From Chloroflexota bacterium (GTDB lineage Bacteria; Chloroflexota; FW602-bin22; JACPRP01), in NCBI GenBank assembly GCA_016210495.1, contig JACQUC010000225.1, positions 1 through 58,803 on the forward strand: 58,803 nucleotides of DNA. The letters are read 5' to 3'. Shown one piece after another: positions 43,833 to 52,433 of this stretch. The notes beneath the pieces are model-generated. The model did not search any database, was not told the origin of the DNA, and saw nothing but the letters and a program-made list of their open reading frames with translations. Numbering within the stretch: position 1 is the first letter of the stretch; each line of letters starts with the position of its first letter. Made by a program: the position numbers and the translations under genes.

Positions 43833-45218
43833 ATGAAGTCGATATTCCTGCTAGCTGGCATGTTGGTGCTTTCCGCGCTCGCGTGCCAGGCCTATCCAGC
43901 TCCAGTCGCGACCACGCCGGAGGCTAAGCCGAGCCCGGCGGCATCCGCCACGTCGCTTTCCGCAACCCCTACGGCTGTTGCGCCGGCAGCGCCCGTGGCT
44001 ACTGCCCGTCCGACGCCGCCAATCCCCACAGCCGGCCCTTCCCCCACCCTGGCAGCCAGCGCGGTCCCGACCTCCACCCTGGCCTCCGAGCTATTTGCCA
44101 GGCTCAGGGCCAGCGCGTCGCCTACCCCCGCGGCCAGGCCGGGGGAAATACCGCGGCCGGGCCCGGCCATCGAAGGTGTCGAGGTTGCGCCGACCGGGTC
44201 CGGCGGCGATGGCCGGCCCCTCTGGGTCGCGTACACCTATGGATTGAAGGACTATCTGTCGGGGCCGAGTCACTTCGTGGCCGTCTACACCTACGACGAT
44301 GCGCGGTGGCAGGAGCTCGGGCGGCTGGAGCTCAAGGATCCGGACGTTGGCTACGTCGCGCGCTCGACAGTCAAGCGGGTCCCCGTGGAGCCGAGTGGCG
44401 TCTGGCTGGAGGTGCCGGGAGGCGTGGGCGCGCACGGCGGGGTGTATTACATCCTTCGTTTCGACGGCCGGCAGCTCAAAACAGAGGCATCTGCCGCCGG
44501 CTCCAGCCCCGGTGTGGGCAATCTGTCCGATCTGGATAGCGATGGCGTGCTGGAGCTGATCATCGACCAGTCTGACCCGTACGTGTTCTTTTACGCCGCC
44601 TCCGTCCGGCTGTACAACGTCGCTCTTTTCCGCTGGGATGGCTCGCGCATGGCCGAAGTGAAACTAGCCAGGCTCAGCGATTCCGCCCCCGCCGATCTCA
44701 GGCGCCTGGTCGACGCCGCCATCGACCACGCCAACGCGGAGCTCTGGAAGGACGCGGGTGCTCTCGCCGGCCAGATTCTGGCCCTGCGCCCGTCCGATCA
44801 AACCGCCAGGTGGGATGCGCTGCTGATTCGCAAGATTGCCGAGGGTAGAGCCATTTGGGCGAAGGATAGCCCCTATCCTCTGATCGAACAGGTCTTTTAC
44901 GGCGACTACGCCGCGACTCTTGACATAATGCGTAAGTATTCCCCTGCCCAGATCTTCGATAGAAAGTCGCCGTTGATCGTGGGCACCAGTGCCGAGGGGT
45001 CTCGGGATCAGCTCGAGAAATGGATTCTCGAGTCCGCCGACAAGGCCATTGCCTTCAAGCCCGACCTGGCCGCCGCCTACTTCATCCGCGGCTGGTCTCA
45101 CTACCTGAAAAATCCGGGCAGCGCTGCGGCGTTAGCGGACGTGAAAAAGGCCGCCGACCTCACTCCGTCCGATCGCTTGTTTGCGGACAGCGCGAATTAC
45201 CTGAGCGGAAACAGATAG
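43833..45218 (+). CDS. lipoprotein with proline-rich linker and TPR-like C-terminal region
   Basis: The 461-residue protein begins MKSIFLLAGMLVLSALAC, a lipoprotein signal peptide with lipobox LSALAC. About 100 residues rich in Pro, Ala, Ser and Thr follow, a wall-spanning linker. The middle part (residues about 115-270) looks beta-rich and ends with DLDSDGVLELII, an FG-GAP/EF-like loop. The C-terminal part (DHANAELWKDAGALAGQILA onward) is helical with TPR-like repeats. I do not recognise a specific family. It is probably anchored outside the membrane. Confidence 0.75.
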   Translation: MKSIFLLAGMLVLSALACQAYPAPVATTPEAKPSPAASATSLSATPTAVAPAAPVATARPTPPIPTAGPSPTLAASAVPTSTLASELFARLRASASPTPAARPGEIPRPGPAIEGVEVAPTGSGGDGRPLWVAYTYGLKDYLSGPSHFVAVYTYDDARWQELGRLELKDPDVGYVARSTVKRVPVEPSGVWLEVPGGVGAHGGVYYILRFDGRQLKTEASAAGSSPGVGNLSDLDSDGVLELIIDQSDPYVFFYAASVRLYNVALFRWDGSRMAEVKLARLSDSAPADLRRLVDAAIDHANAELWKDAGALAGQILALRPSDQTARWDALLIRKIAEGRAIWAKDSPYPLIEQVFYGDYAATLDIMRKYSPAQIFDRKSPLIVGTSAEGSRDQLEKWILESADKAIAFKPDLAAAYFIRGWSHYLKNPGSAAALADVKKAADLTPSDRLFADSANYLSGNR

Positions 45219-45388
45219 GGGATACCATCTACGCCGCCACGTCGATAAGGAAAGCACCCATTCGCTTTCACACCTCCATTATGGCCAACTGGCCACGGCC
45301 CGTCAAAGGGCAACAAAAAAGCAGCCCGATTAGGATTCAACCGGCAAACCGTACGTACGCTCACTGCACCCTTCCTGCCCCAACCTGC

Positions 45389-45394
45389 TATAAT
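45389..45394 (+). promoter_or_regulatory. -10 element of the RelBE-type operon
   Basis: TATAAT followed by ATAG lies about 38 bases before the antitoxin ATG. No good -35 hexamer is seen at the right distance. The remaining 45219-45388 holds nothing I can assign. Confidence 0.4.
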
Positions 45395-45431
45395 ATAGTG
45401 CCATCGACTGCCAGTTGCAAGGAGGAATCCT

Positions 45432-45680
45432 ATGCCAACCACACAGAGGCCCCGCCCCATCACCGTTCTCATTGACGATCCTGAAATCGCCGACCTAATC
45501 CGCCAACTAGCCACCGACCGTGGCAAGACCCCACGCCAGATCGTCGCCGAAGCCCTGCGCCAGTGGATTGAGCTCATCGAAGACCTTGAAGACATCGCCC
45601 TTGCCGACGAGGCCCGACGCCACGCCGAGCCAACCATCACCCCGGAGGAGTACGCCAGAAAGCGAGGTTGGATTGCATAG
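45432..45680 (+). CDS. antitoxin of a RelBE-type pair
   Basis: The 82-residue protein has an N-terminal strand-helix-helix (ITVLIDDPEIADLIRQLATD then RGKTPRQIVAEALRQWIEL), typical of ribbon-helix-helix antitoxins. A charged C-terminal toxin-binding tail ends PEEYARKRGWIA. AAGGAGG lies 6 bases before the ATG. It overlaps the toxin frame by 8 bases. Confidence 0.82.
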   Translation: MPTTQRPRPITVLIDDPEIADLIRQLATDRGKTPRQIVAEALRQWIELIEDLEDIALADEARRHAEPTITPEEYARKRGWIA

Positions 45681-45933
45681 CGTCCACATCGCCGGTCCGG
45701 CAGAGAAGCAAATCGACAACCTGCCAGACCAGACGGCGAAGCGCATCCAGGCCGCCATAGTCGCCCTTGCCCAAAACCCAAGACCACCCGGGTGCAAGAA
45801 ACTGAGAGCGCAACCGCCCCTCTACCGTATCCGCGTCGGCGACTACCGCGTCGTCTACGACGTCGACGACCAGGCCCAAACCGTCCTCGTCCTGCACATC
45901 AAGCACCGCAAGCACGTCTACCGCGACCTCTAA
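45673..45933 (+). CDS. RelE/ParE-family toxin
   Basis: The 86-residue protein has the RelE core: PAEKQIDNLPDQTAKRIQAA, then CKKLRAQPPLYRIRVGDYRV and VYDVDDQAQTVLVLHIKHRK. The LYRIRVGDYRVVY strand pair and the C-terminal basic HRKHVYRD match mRNA-cleaving RelE toxins. TTG 45673, just inside the antitoxin end, is the best start. The stop is only three bases from the trailer-end CRISPR repeat. Confidence 0.87.
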   Translation: MHSVHIAGPAEKQIDNLPDQTAKRIQAAIVALAQNPRPPGCKKLRAQPPLYRIRVGDYRVVYDVDDQAQTVLVLHIKHRKHVYRDL

Positions 45934-45936
45934 CCA

Positions 45937-46689
45937 GGTTCAATCCCCACCCGATCCTAAGACCGGGTGCGACACCAGGCTTCGGGTACCGAGCGCCCTG
46001 TCCACAAGTTTCAATCCCCACCCGATCCTAAGACCGGGTGCGACGCCCGGGGGGATGATGATGTCGGATGCGGCTATGGTTTCAATCCCCACCCGATCCT
46101 AAGACTGGGTGCGACCTTGCCTTTCACGTGTACGCCTCCCTCACAAACAAGTTTCAATCCCCACCCGATCCTAAGACCGGGTGCGACGCCTTCGCCCGAG
46201 CCTCCGGACTGGCCGAGGTCAAGTTTCAATCCCCACCCGATCCTAAGACCGGGTGCGACAAGTTGCTAAGGTCAGGCTCGTAGGCGTACACCCGTTTCAA
46301 TCCCCACCCGATCCTAAGACCGGGTGCGACACCTGTGGGTGCTGGACACAAGCCTCGGGCACATCGGGTTTCAATCCCCACCCGATCCTAAGACCGGGTG
46401 CGACCAACGTAATCGATCGATCCGTCCGAGTGCACGACGTTTCAATCCCCACCCGATCCTAAGACCGGGTGCGACTCATCCGTCTTCAGCACGTTCGCAG
46501 AATCACGGTTTCAATCCCCACCCGATCCTAAGACCGGGTGCGACCCTGTGGGTGCTGGACACAAGCCTCGGGCACCTCGGGTTTCAATCCCCACCCGATC
46601 CTAAGACCGGGTGCGACACTCAGCAGGCGTACATCACGCACTCGAAGAGGCAGTTTCAATCCCCACCCGATCCTAAGACCGGGTGCGAC
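45937..46689 (-). CRISPR. type I-C CRISPR array, 11 repeats and 10 spacers
   Basis: Eleven 37-base repeats start at 45937, 46008, 46079, 46151, 46223, 46294, 46368, 46439, 46508, 46581 and 46653. Read on the minus strand each starts GTCGCACCCGG, has an inner stem around TCTTAGGATC and ends GATTGAAAC, the usual type I-C end. Spacers are 32-37 bases. Repeats 1 (position 2 of the plus-strand form) and 3 (one C to T) carry single changes, so the leader is at the right, next to cas2, and the trailer is at the left. Transcription is therefore leftward. Spacers 6 and 9 are near-identical. Confidence 0.98.
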
Positions 46690-46879
46690 GGCACCAATTG
46701 GTGCCATTTTGGGCCGAAATGCCCTGTTCTAGCCCATTTTTCGCCAAATTTGGGCCTAAACTCCTGCTTAGCCGCACTTCCTGCACCTTTCTCGCTCGCC
46801 TTGGGCCGCGCACACGGGCCAAAAGCACGTATTTTGTGCGCGAACCCCACGAGCTTTTCTGCATCACTCCCGGTCCGCG
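46690..46879 (-). promoter_or_regulatory. CRISPR leader
   Basis: This 190-base non-coding segment lies between cas2 and the leader-proximal repeat and is richer in T/A than its surroundings. The perfect 16-base palindrome GGCACCAATTGGTGCC (46690-46705) touches the first repeat directly. Further short inverted words (GGGCC...GGCCC types) occur at 46710-46760. The array promoter and integration-recognition sites should lie here. Confidence 0.7.
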
Positions 46880-47170
46880 TTATACCAGCAGTGGGTCGTG
46901 TAGGTCGAATTCCGGTCGCACGCCGATCACCTGCACGTACCGCTCCCGTGGCTCCAATAGCCGGTAGAACCGCAAGCTGTCCTCCGTTTCGAGTACTTCC
47001 TTCTTCAGTCGGTGCTTCAGCTTCTCCAGTTCTGCCGCCGACAGCGTGCACTCGAAAACCGACTTCTGCACCCGCTGGCCGTACCCCTCGCAGGCCTTGG
47101 CCACCCTGCGTAGCCTCCGACGCCCCTCGGGAGTCTCCGTCGAGACGTCGTATGCGACAAGTATCTCCAC
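46880..47170 (-). CDS. cas2: CRISPR-associated endonuclease Cas2
   Basis: The 96-residue protein starts MEILVAYDVSTETPEGRRRL, the ferredoxin-like fold with the conserved Asp of the first strand, and has QKSVFECTL. Cas2 dimers bridge two Cas1 dimers for spacer integration. The terminal segment (VIGVRPEFDLHDPLLV) is typical of type I-C forms. It ends at the leader and is 39 bases after cas1. Confidence 0.97.
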   Translation of the reverse strand: MEILVAYDVSTETPEGRRRLRRVAKACEGYGQRVQKSVFECTLSAAELEKLKHRLKKEVLETEDSLRFYRLLEPRERYVQVIGVRPEFDLHDPLLV

Positions 47171-47209
47171 CGTTCGTTCCTCTCACAAGGACTGAATCAT
47201 AGGATATTC

Positions 47210-48250
47210 CTACCGGTACAGGAAAGGCAGATACTCCTTCAGGTCGCCCCGCAGGTGTCGCGCCAGGAGACGCGCCTGCACGTGCGGTACGAGTCCCAAC
47301 GGAGCTTTCTGCCGCAGCACGCGATGCTCGATCTCTTCCTCCTTGCGTCGCTGGTACGCCGTCACCACGGTTCGCCGCCCCCGGTCGTTGAGCAGCACCC
47401 CGCCATCAGGCGTCTGCTCGAAATCGTCTGCCTTCAGTTGTCGACGATTCACCAGCGTAATCGCCAGTCGGTCTGCCAGCACGGGTCGTAGCTCCTCCAT
47501 AAGGTCCAGTGCCAGTGCTGGCCGCCCCGGCCGCAAGGCATGTAGGTATCCCACCTGCGGGTCCAGCCCTACGGACTCCAGGCCGGACGAGCATTCGGTC
47601 CGCAGCAGCGCATAAAGAAACGACAGTACGGCATTGGTCGGGTCGCGGGGCGGGCGCCGCGTTCGGCCTGCCGGCGCGAACGTGGCGCGGTCTGCTCGAA
47701 TCATCCGCCCGAACACGCCAAAGTACGCGCGTGCCGCCTCACCCTCCGCGCCACGAACGATATCTAGGTCCCTTACCTCCCGCAGCCGCACGAGAATGCC
47801 GGCAAGCCGCTCTCCTTCGTCGCGCAGCGCGGCGGCGTCGGCATCCTCGTGCGCCTCACGCGCCGCACGCAGGATTACCTGGCGGCTGTTTTGGATCTTC
47901 GCCGCGACGATCTGCCGCGCTATCTGCCACGGCCGATCTTCCTCCGACAGCGCCAGGTGCTGCGCCCGTCTCAAGAGCACGTTACCCTGGGTTGGCCCCT
48001 CCATCCGGGCCCTGAATCGACCCCGCCGATCCAACCATACGACACCGCGGCCATCCTCGGCGCAACGCTCCACCAGGTAAGGACTGATGGTCACTCGGCC
48101 AAACATAACGATCCCACTCAGCCGCAGCAGTGGTGCGCGCAGGCGTGTCTCCTTGTCCACTTCGACCCGTACCGTGTCGTGGTCCAGGTGTAGCGTCGCA
48201 CCTTGCGTCAACACGTATAGGACGTTCAGCAGCTCACGCACCCTCTTCAC
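47210..48250 (-). CDS. cas1: CRISPR-associated integrase Cas1, type I-C form
   Basis: The 346-residue protein opens with RELLNVLYVLTQGATLHLDH and GIVMFGRVTISPYLV of the N-terminal beta domain. The C-terminal catalytic domain has NAVLSFLYALLRTE, VGYLHALRPGRPALALDLME and the terminal basic region. These supply the Glu, His and Asp that bind metal. Cas1 inserts new spacers at the leader end. It overlaps cas4 by 17 bases. Confidence 0.97.
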   Translation of the reverse strand: MKRVRELLNVLYVLTQGATLHLDHDTVRVEVDKETRLRAPLLRLSGIVMFGRVTISPYLVERCAEDGRGVVWLDRRGRFRARMEGPTQGNVLLRRAQHLALSEEDRPWQIARQIVAAKIQNSRQVILRAAREAHEDADAAALRDEGERLAGILVRLREVRDLDIVRGAEGEAARAYFGVFGRMIRADRATFAPAGRTRRPPRDPTNAVLSFLYALLRTECSSGLESVGLDPQVGYLHALRPGRPALALDLMEELRPVLADRLAITLVNRRQLKADDFEQTPDGGVLLNDRGRRTVVTAYQRRKEEEIEHRVLRQKAPLGLVPHVQARLLARHLRGDLKEYLPFLYR

Positions 48251-48944
48251 CCCCGCCCGCCGGGTCGTACGGCACGAAAAGCGTGCCCGCCAGGCCGCGC
48301 ACCCGTGCCGGCTCGCCCACCACGCCCGGCAGACAGGCGTCCACCAGCGAGCAATTCGGACACCGCGCGTCGTTCACCGGCGCGGGCAGGCGCTCGTCTT
48401 GGAGCATCTCTCGAATGCTTTTCACGACGTCCTCTGTCTCCTGCCGCAATACTTCGTCAAAAACAACCTCGTGGCGCCGGCGCGTGGCGTGATAGAACAC
48501 TGCGCCACGCGGCACCGCCGCCCCGATCATCTCCTCCAGGCAGAGTGCCTGCGCGCAGAGCTGCAGGTCGGCGTGTCTGCCCTTGCGGCGACCAACCTTG
48601 TACTCCACGGGATACGGGCCCTCTGCCCTGAGCTCCACCAGGTCGGCCTTGCCACGCAGCCCCAGCCGCTCCGACCACAGCGCCAGACCCCGCCTCAGCG
48701 GCAGTCCCTCGGCCACCGTGTCATCGCCCGTGTCCACCCGTTCGTGCGCCAGGCGTCCGCGGATGGTGAACACGTTTTCCTCAAATGTGTGCTCGACGTG
48801 GATCAGCCCGCACTGGCGTGGACAGTAGCTGTAGTGCTCTATCGCCGAAATCGGCACGTCGATCACTTCCTCGGCCTTGAGGTTCGCGTAGGCGTCCCAG
48901 CGCCCTGCGCCCGCAACCGTCTCTGGATCGTCTCCCGCGTCCAC
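48234..48944 (-). CDS. cas4: CRISPR-associated exonuclease Cas4
   Basis: The 236-residue protein is a RecB-type nuclease with a 4Fe-4S cluster. Cysteines occur in EHYSYCPRQCGLI near the N-terminus and CPNCSLVDACLP near the C-terminus. The nuclease motif lies in RGKADLVEL and PVEYKVGRRKG, followed by QLCAQALCLEEM. In type I-C Cas4 trims prespacers and sets PAM-dependent orientation with Cas1-Cas2. It sits between cas7 (2-base gap) and cas1 (overlap). Confidence 0.96.
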   Translation of the reverse strand: MDAGDDPETVAGAGRWDAYANLKAEEVIDVPISAIEHYSYCPRQCGLIHVEHTFEENVFTIRGRLAHERVDTGDDTVAEGLPLRRGLALWSERLGLRGKADLVELRAEGPYPVEYKVGRRKGRHADLQLCAQALCLEEMIGAAVPRGAVFYHATRRRHEVVFDEVLRQETEDVVKSIREMLQDERLPAPVNDARCPNCSLVDACLPGVVGEPARVRGLAGTLFVPYDPAGGGEEGA

Positions 48945-48946
48945 CG

Positions 48947-49864
48947 TCAGCCGACCAATCGCGTCAACGTGACGCCCTTGGTCAGATCCGCCTCCTCCAC
49001 GTCCACTCCGTAATCGCCAAAAGATCGTGCGGCCGTCACCCCTTCACGGCGTGCGAGCCGGACCCGCTCCAGTAGTCGATGCGCCGGAGCGTTGCCAAGA
49101 CCGCTTTCGTGGCTGAAAACGTACAGGCCCCGGCAGGCCATCATCCCACGCGAGGAGGAGCGATCCAGGTCCCACATGTGCTCCAACGCCTGCCAGAACA
49201 GCCGGAGGTCCTCTTCGGTAACGCCGGTCTGCGCGGCAAAATGTGGATTGTAGAACCCATAGGCCCGGTATAGGCCGTACGGCACGATTGCCTTCCGGCC
49301 CATCTCCGTCCGTTTCCCACCCGTAGCCCCACCCCCGTCATCCGACACGACCACCTTGGCATCTTCCTCTCGCGTCACCGCCACTCTCGTGATAGATAGA
49401 TCTAGCGGCACAATCGGGTCGACCGAACGGGCGAAGGTGAGTTGAACCGGGCCCCGCACCTGCCCGCAGTTTACGCCGGTCGTCATTACCGCCCCAAACA
49501 TCCTGATGTCGTAGAAGTTCGCGCACATACAGGCGCGCGTTTTGTCTACGTCTTGCTTGGCCTGCTTGCTGCCCGTCGGCGTGATGCTGAGCGCGGTGTA
49601 GGCTCGCCTATGGATGGCGTTGAGGGCTTCGCCGTCACTCTGGACGTAGATCTTGTTGCACTGCTTGTCGCCACAAGACGCGTCCACCCAGTCCCGCACC
49701 TTGCGCTTGATTGCCACGTCGGTGACCAGGCCCTGCATCGTCTCCGGGTCCACCCTTGGCATGTTGCCGGCATCTGGATCGCCGTTGGGGTTACCATCGG
49801 CCACGTCGAAAAGCAGCACGAAGTCGTGTCGTCGGGTCGCGTCGAGATAGATACCGCCGGCCAT
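48947..49864 (-). CDS. cas7: Cascade backbone subunit Cas7 (Csd2 type)
   Basis: The 305-residue protein starts MAGGIYLDATRRHDFVLLFD and has VADGNPNGDPDAGNMPRVDP, the classic type I-C/Csd2 start. CANFYDIRMFGAVMTTGVNC marks the RRM-like palm. Several copies coat the crRNA in the interference complex. ATG 49864 follows AGGAGGA and comes one base after the cas8c stop. An open frame runs 51 codons further upstream but lies inside cas8c. Confidence 0.96.
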   Translation of the reverse strand: MAGGIYLDATRRHDFVLLFDVADGNPNGDPDAGNMPRVDPETMQGLVTDVAIKRKVRDWVDASCGDKQCNKIYVQSDGEALNAIHRRAYTALSITPTGSKQAKQDVDKTRACMCANFYDIRMFGAVMTTGVNCGQVRGPVQLTFARSVDPIVPLDLSITRVAVTREEDAKVVVSDDGGGATGGKRTEMGRKAIVPYGLYRAYGFYNPHFAAQTGVTEEDLRLFWQALEHMWDLDRSSSRGMMACRGLYVFSHESGLGNAPAHRLLERVRLARREGVTAARSFGDYGVDVEEADLTKGVTLTRLVG

Positions 49865-49865
49865 T

Positions 49866-51353
49866 CTAGTTCTCCTCCTGGTCCGCCTGCGGACCGCTTT
49901 CTTCAGATTCCTCGTCCATAACTTTCTCGGGGCCGGCCTGCCCGGCCCTGCGACGCGCTGCGGCTTCTTTGGCCTGGGCCCGGTCGAACGCACGCTGGTG
50001 GTAATAGCCCAGCGCAAAGACCCCCTGATCTTCCAGCGTTAGCACCCGTGGGAACCCACTCAGACCGCCCTGAATCTCCTCCAGTCGGCGCTGTATCGCC
50101 ACGTACGTGCCGGGCTTGTCCCTCTGCAGCTTGGCCAGGTGCGGCTGCGCCCCACGCAGCAGCCGGCCAAACACCGAGCTTGGCGCCGATGAGGCTGTGC
50201 CGAAGAAACGCGCCACGATCGTGGCATTGATGCCCGGCACGGCCAGAAGCTGCGCCTGTTCGAGCTCAGCCAGCAGCCGCCCGCAGCGATAGGCGGGGCT
50301 GGGGTTTTCCTGATCCAGTCGAACCATATTGTCCGCTCCCTCCTTGTTCCTTTCCGGTTGACTCAAGAGCACCAGCTTGATCAAAGCTGCCCGCTGGTGG
50401 CCAATATTCCCCTCCGCTCTGTTGCGACGCACGGCTTGGTAGAGCAGACCCACTGGTAACGGGCTACCTGTTAGAGCTCCTCTGAGCAGCGCGCGCAGCG
50501 TTGGTGGAGCCAGGTCCTTCTGCGCGTCGCGCACCGTGGCTGCTGCCAGCGCGTACAGCCCTAGCGTCCGATTCTCCTCCCCATAGGCGTTCACAATCCG
50601 TTGGCGGTGGAACCAATCGCCCAGATGTCGCTTGACTTCGCCCACGGTCGTGTCGATCCAGTCGCGAACCACGGCCCGCCCGCCGCTTCCGGAAAGGACC
50701 GTGCCATAGAACTTGGTGTCATCCACATCCGGCACGCGCCCGCCACGGCGAACGGACGCCAGCAGCGCCTGCACTTCCTCTGGCTTAGGGTTATCCAGGT
50801 AATCGCGGAACGAGAACGCCACCGGCTCGCGTGTCCAGAAGACGAAGGCTGCTCCACCGAGTTCGAGTCGGCTCGACCTATCGGCCAGGAGGGCGTTCGC
50901 GGCCTTGGTGAACCGCTCTCCGCATTCGCTACACGTGGGCGCCGTCAGCGAGGCGGATAGCCCGTACGACTCGAACGCCTCGGCGTTGGCGGATATGATG
51001 GCGGTGCCGGAGGTCTGGCCGCCCGGCACGCCCTTGATCTTGGCCTGGAGTCGTTCCAGCACCGGGCGTTCCTCCCCGCAGATCAAGCACTGCATCACGG
51101 GTGCCGGTCGGTCCGGGTCTCGGTCCGGGTCATTTGCCTCCGCCCAGAACGCTTGCACGCGGGGTAGGTCCACGGGAAAGATGCCATCGACCCGGAACGT
51201 CATCGTCGCGCCGGCGTCGAAGTCCTCGGTTAATGCCAGCTTGGAGGAAGGATCGTTGTGCAGAAAGGTACACACCGCTTTCACGGACGGCTCTCCCGTA
51301 TGCTCCGCGCACCGATCCAGTAGCCCAAGATATGCCTGGTGACAAGCCTTCAC
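49866..51353 (-). CDS. cas8c: Cas8c (Csd1) large subunit, C-terminal reading frame
   Basis: This 495-residue frame carries most of Cas8c. It begins VKACHQAYLGLL, continues through a paired CLICGE...CSECGE zinc-like region (residues about 88-143) and ends in a low-complexity acidic tail. Cas8c recognises the PAM and recruits Cas3. It starts at GTG, whose last bases overlap the stop of the N-terminal frame (GTGA). The frame stays open upstream of the GTG and would read ETQRVKACHQAY, so a one-base shift would fuse the two parts into one normal-length protein of about 590 residues. Confidence 0.9.
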   Translation of the reverse strand: MKACHQAYLGLLDRCAEHTGEPSVKAVCTFLHNDPSSKLALTEDFDAGATMTFRVDGIFPVDLPRVQAFWAEANDPDRDPDRPAPVMQCLICGEERPVLERLQAKIKGVPGGQTSGTAIISANAEAFESYGLSASLTAPTCSECGERFTKAANALLADRSSRLELGGAAFVFWTREPVAFSFRDYLDNPKPEEVQALLASVRRGGRVPDVDDTKFYGTVLSGSGGRAVVRDWIDTTVGEVKRHLGDWFHRQRIVNAYGEENRTLGLYALAAATVRDAQKDLAPPTLRALLRGALTGSPLPVGLLYQAVRRNRAEGNIGHQRAALIKLVLLSQPERNKEGADNMVRLDQENPSPAYRCGRLLAELEQAQLLAVPGINATIVARFFGTASSAPSSVFGRLLRGAQPHLAKLQRDKPGTYVAIQRRLEEIQGGLSGFPRVLTLEDQGVFALGYYHQRAFDRAQAKEAAARRRAGQAGPEKVMDEESEESGPQADQEEN

Positions 51354-51637
51354 CCGTTGGGTTTCGAAGCCTCACGCCCTAGGCCCAACGTGTACTCGGC
51401 GTTGCCGACTAGCAGCAGCGGTTTGATGCCAGAGGTCCTTTGAATCTGGGGAACCAGTCGCCGCTGGCCACGCCTGGTCTGCGGCGTTGCGGGATCGGCC
51501 GTGTCTGTGGGCTCGGGGTTTAGCAGGCGACCATCTGCATCCAGTTCGATTACGTACCTGACCGGGCTTGCATCGTACAGCGCTGGCGGAAGCGCAAGCC
51601 GTTCGCTGGCGTATTCTCTCAGCTTTTGCAGCAGCAT
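51350..51637 (-). CDS. cas8c: Cas8c (Csd1), N-terminal reading frame
   Basis: This 95-residue frame carries the family's N-terminus: MLLQKLREYASERLALPPAL, VIELDADGRLL, VPQIQRTSGIKPLLLVGNAE and YTLGLG. In intact homologs this runs straight into the region encoded by the next frame. It ends at a TGA inside the GTGA overlap with the C-terminal frame. AAGGAGGGG precedes the ATG. Either a frameshift mutation or sequencing error, or a true two-polypeptide Cas8c, could explain it. Confidence 0.88.
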   Translation of the reverse strand: MLLQKLREYASERLALPPALYDASPVRYVIELDADGRLLNPEPTDTADPATPQTRRGQRRLVPQIQRTSGIKPLLLVGNAEYTLGLGREASKPNG

Positions 51638-51650
51638 TTCCCCTCCTTGC

Positions 51651-52292
51651 TCACTGCCTATTTGGGGGTCGTAGAACACCTCGCTCTAGCTGTGCGCGGA
51701 AAAAGCGAGGCGTACCCCTGCCCGTGCCATCGGTGCTGTAGTCCAGGTCCAATAGCATCAGCCCCAGGTCCTCCGAAAGCTCAATCGGCTTCTCGCGCGC
51801 GTCCGGCTCCGCAAAGCCGGCCGAGAACTCCCGGCACCCCAGGTACGGTGTCGCGTAGCATCGGCCATCTTGCACTCGCCGTCGAAACTGATCCCGGAAC
51901 TTCGCCGGCTCCTGGTCCACGCCCGGCTTAACCAGGACCTGGGCATAGATCTGGTAAGCCACGTCGCGCAAAGCGACCGTGTGGCGCTGGGCGCGGTAGG
52001 CGCTGGCGTCGTACCCGCCGCCAGTCTCCCGCCATCCCATGGCAGCGCGCTCGCTGGCCCGACTGTTGACCTCGTTGCGCAAAATGGAGAAGTACCGGAT
52101 CGGTCTAAGCACCTGAATTTCTTCGATACACCACGTAAACTCTGGTTTCCAGAAGATGGCTTCGAGCACCCCGCGCGCAGCCGACGGTGTCATGACGGGA
52201 TAAGTGACCCGCTCTACCTTCATCTCGGGCCGCGTGAAGCAGGCAAAGTCGCCCCAGACGCGTACTGCGACCGGGGGATACCACGTTTGCAT
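51651..52292 (-). CDS. cas5c: Cas5c pre-crRNA endoribonuclease
   Basis: The 213-residue protein matches the type I-C Cas5 that cuts the repeat RNA and caps the crRNA 5' handle. It shows AVRVWGDFACFTRPEMKVER, YPVMTPSAARGVLEAIFW, then RAQRHTVALRDVAYQIYAQV near the basic active-site loop, and a G-rich DYSTDGTGRGTPRFFRAQLE end. ATG 52292 follows AAGGAGGAAAG. It ends 13 bases before the cas8c N-terminal frame. Confidence 0.95.
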   Translation of the reverse strand: MQTWYPPVAVRVWGDFACFTRPEMKVERVTYPVMTPSAARGVLEAIFWKPEFTWCIEEIQVLRPIRYFSILRNEVNSRASERAAMGWRETGGGYDASAYRAQRHTVALRDVAYQIYAQVLVKPGVDQEPAKFRDQFRRRVQDGRCYATPYLGCREFSAGFAEPDAREKPIELSEDLGLMLLDLDYSTDGTGRGTPRFFRAQLERGVLRPPNRQ

Positions 52293-52433
52293 CTTTCCTC
52301 CTTCCGGCTCGTGGCCAGTCGTATTTCGACAACACATGCTGCCCCGGTTTCCCGTGTATACCTCATCTAGCTCATAGCTCCCACCTCCTCTGCGGGTGTT
52401 CTCCTTACGGGCTCGGGTGTAGCGCGCCTGCGA

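Noticed and set aside
46324..47202. Open frames running through the CRISPR array
   Set aside because: They are translations of the repeat units and have no protein-like character outside them.
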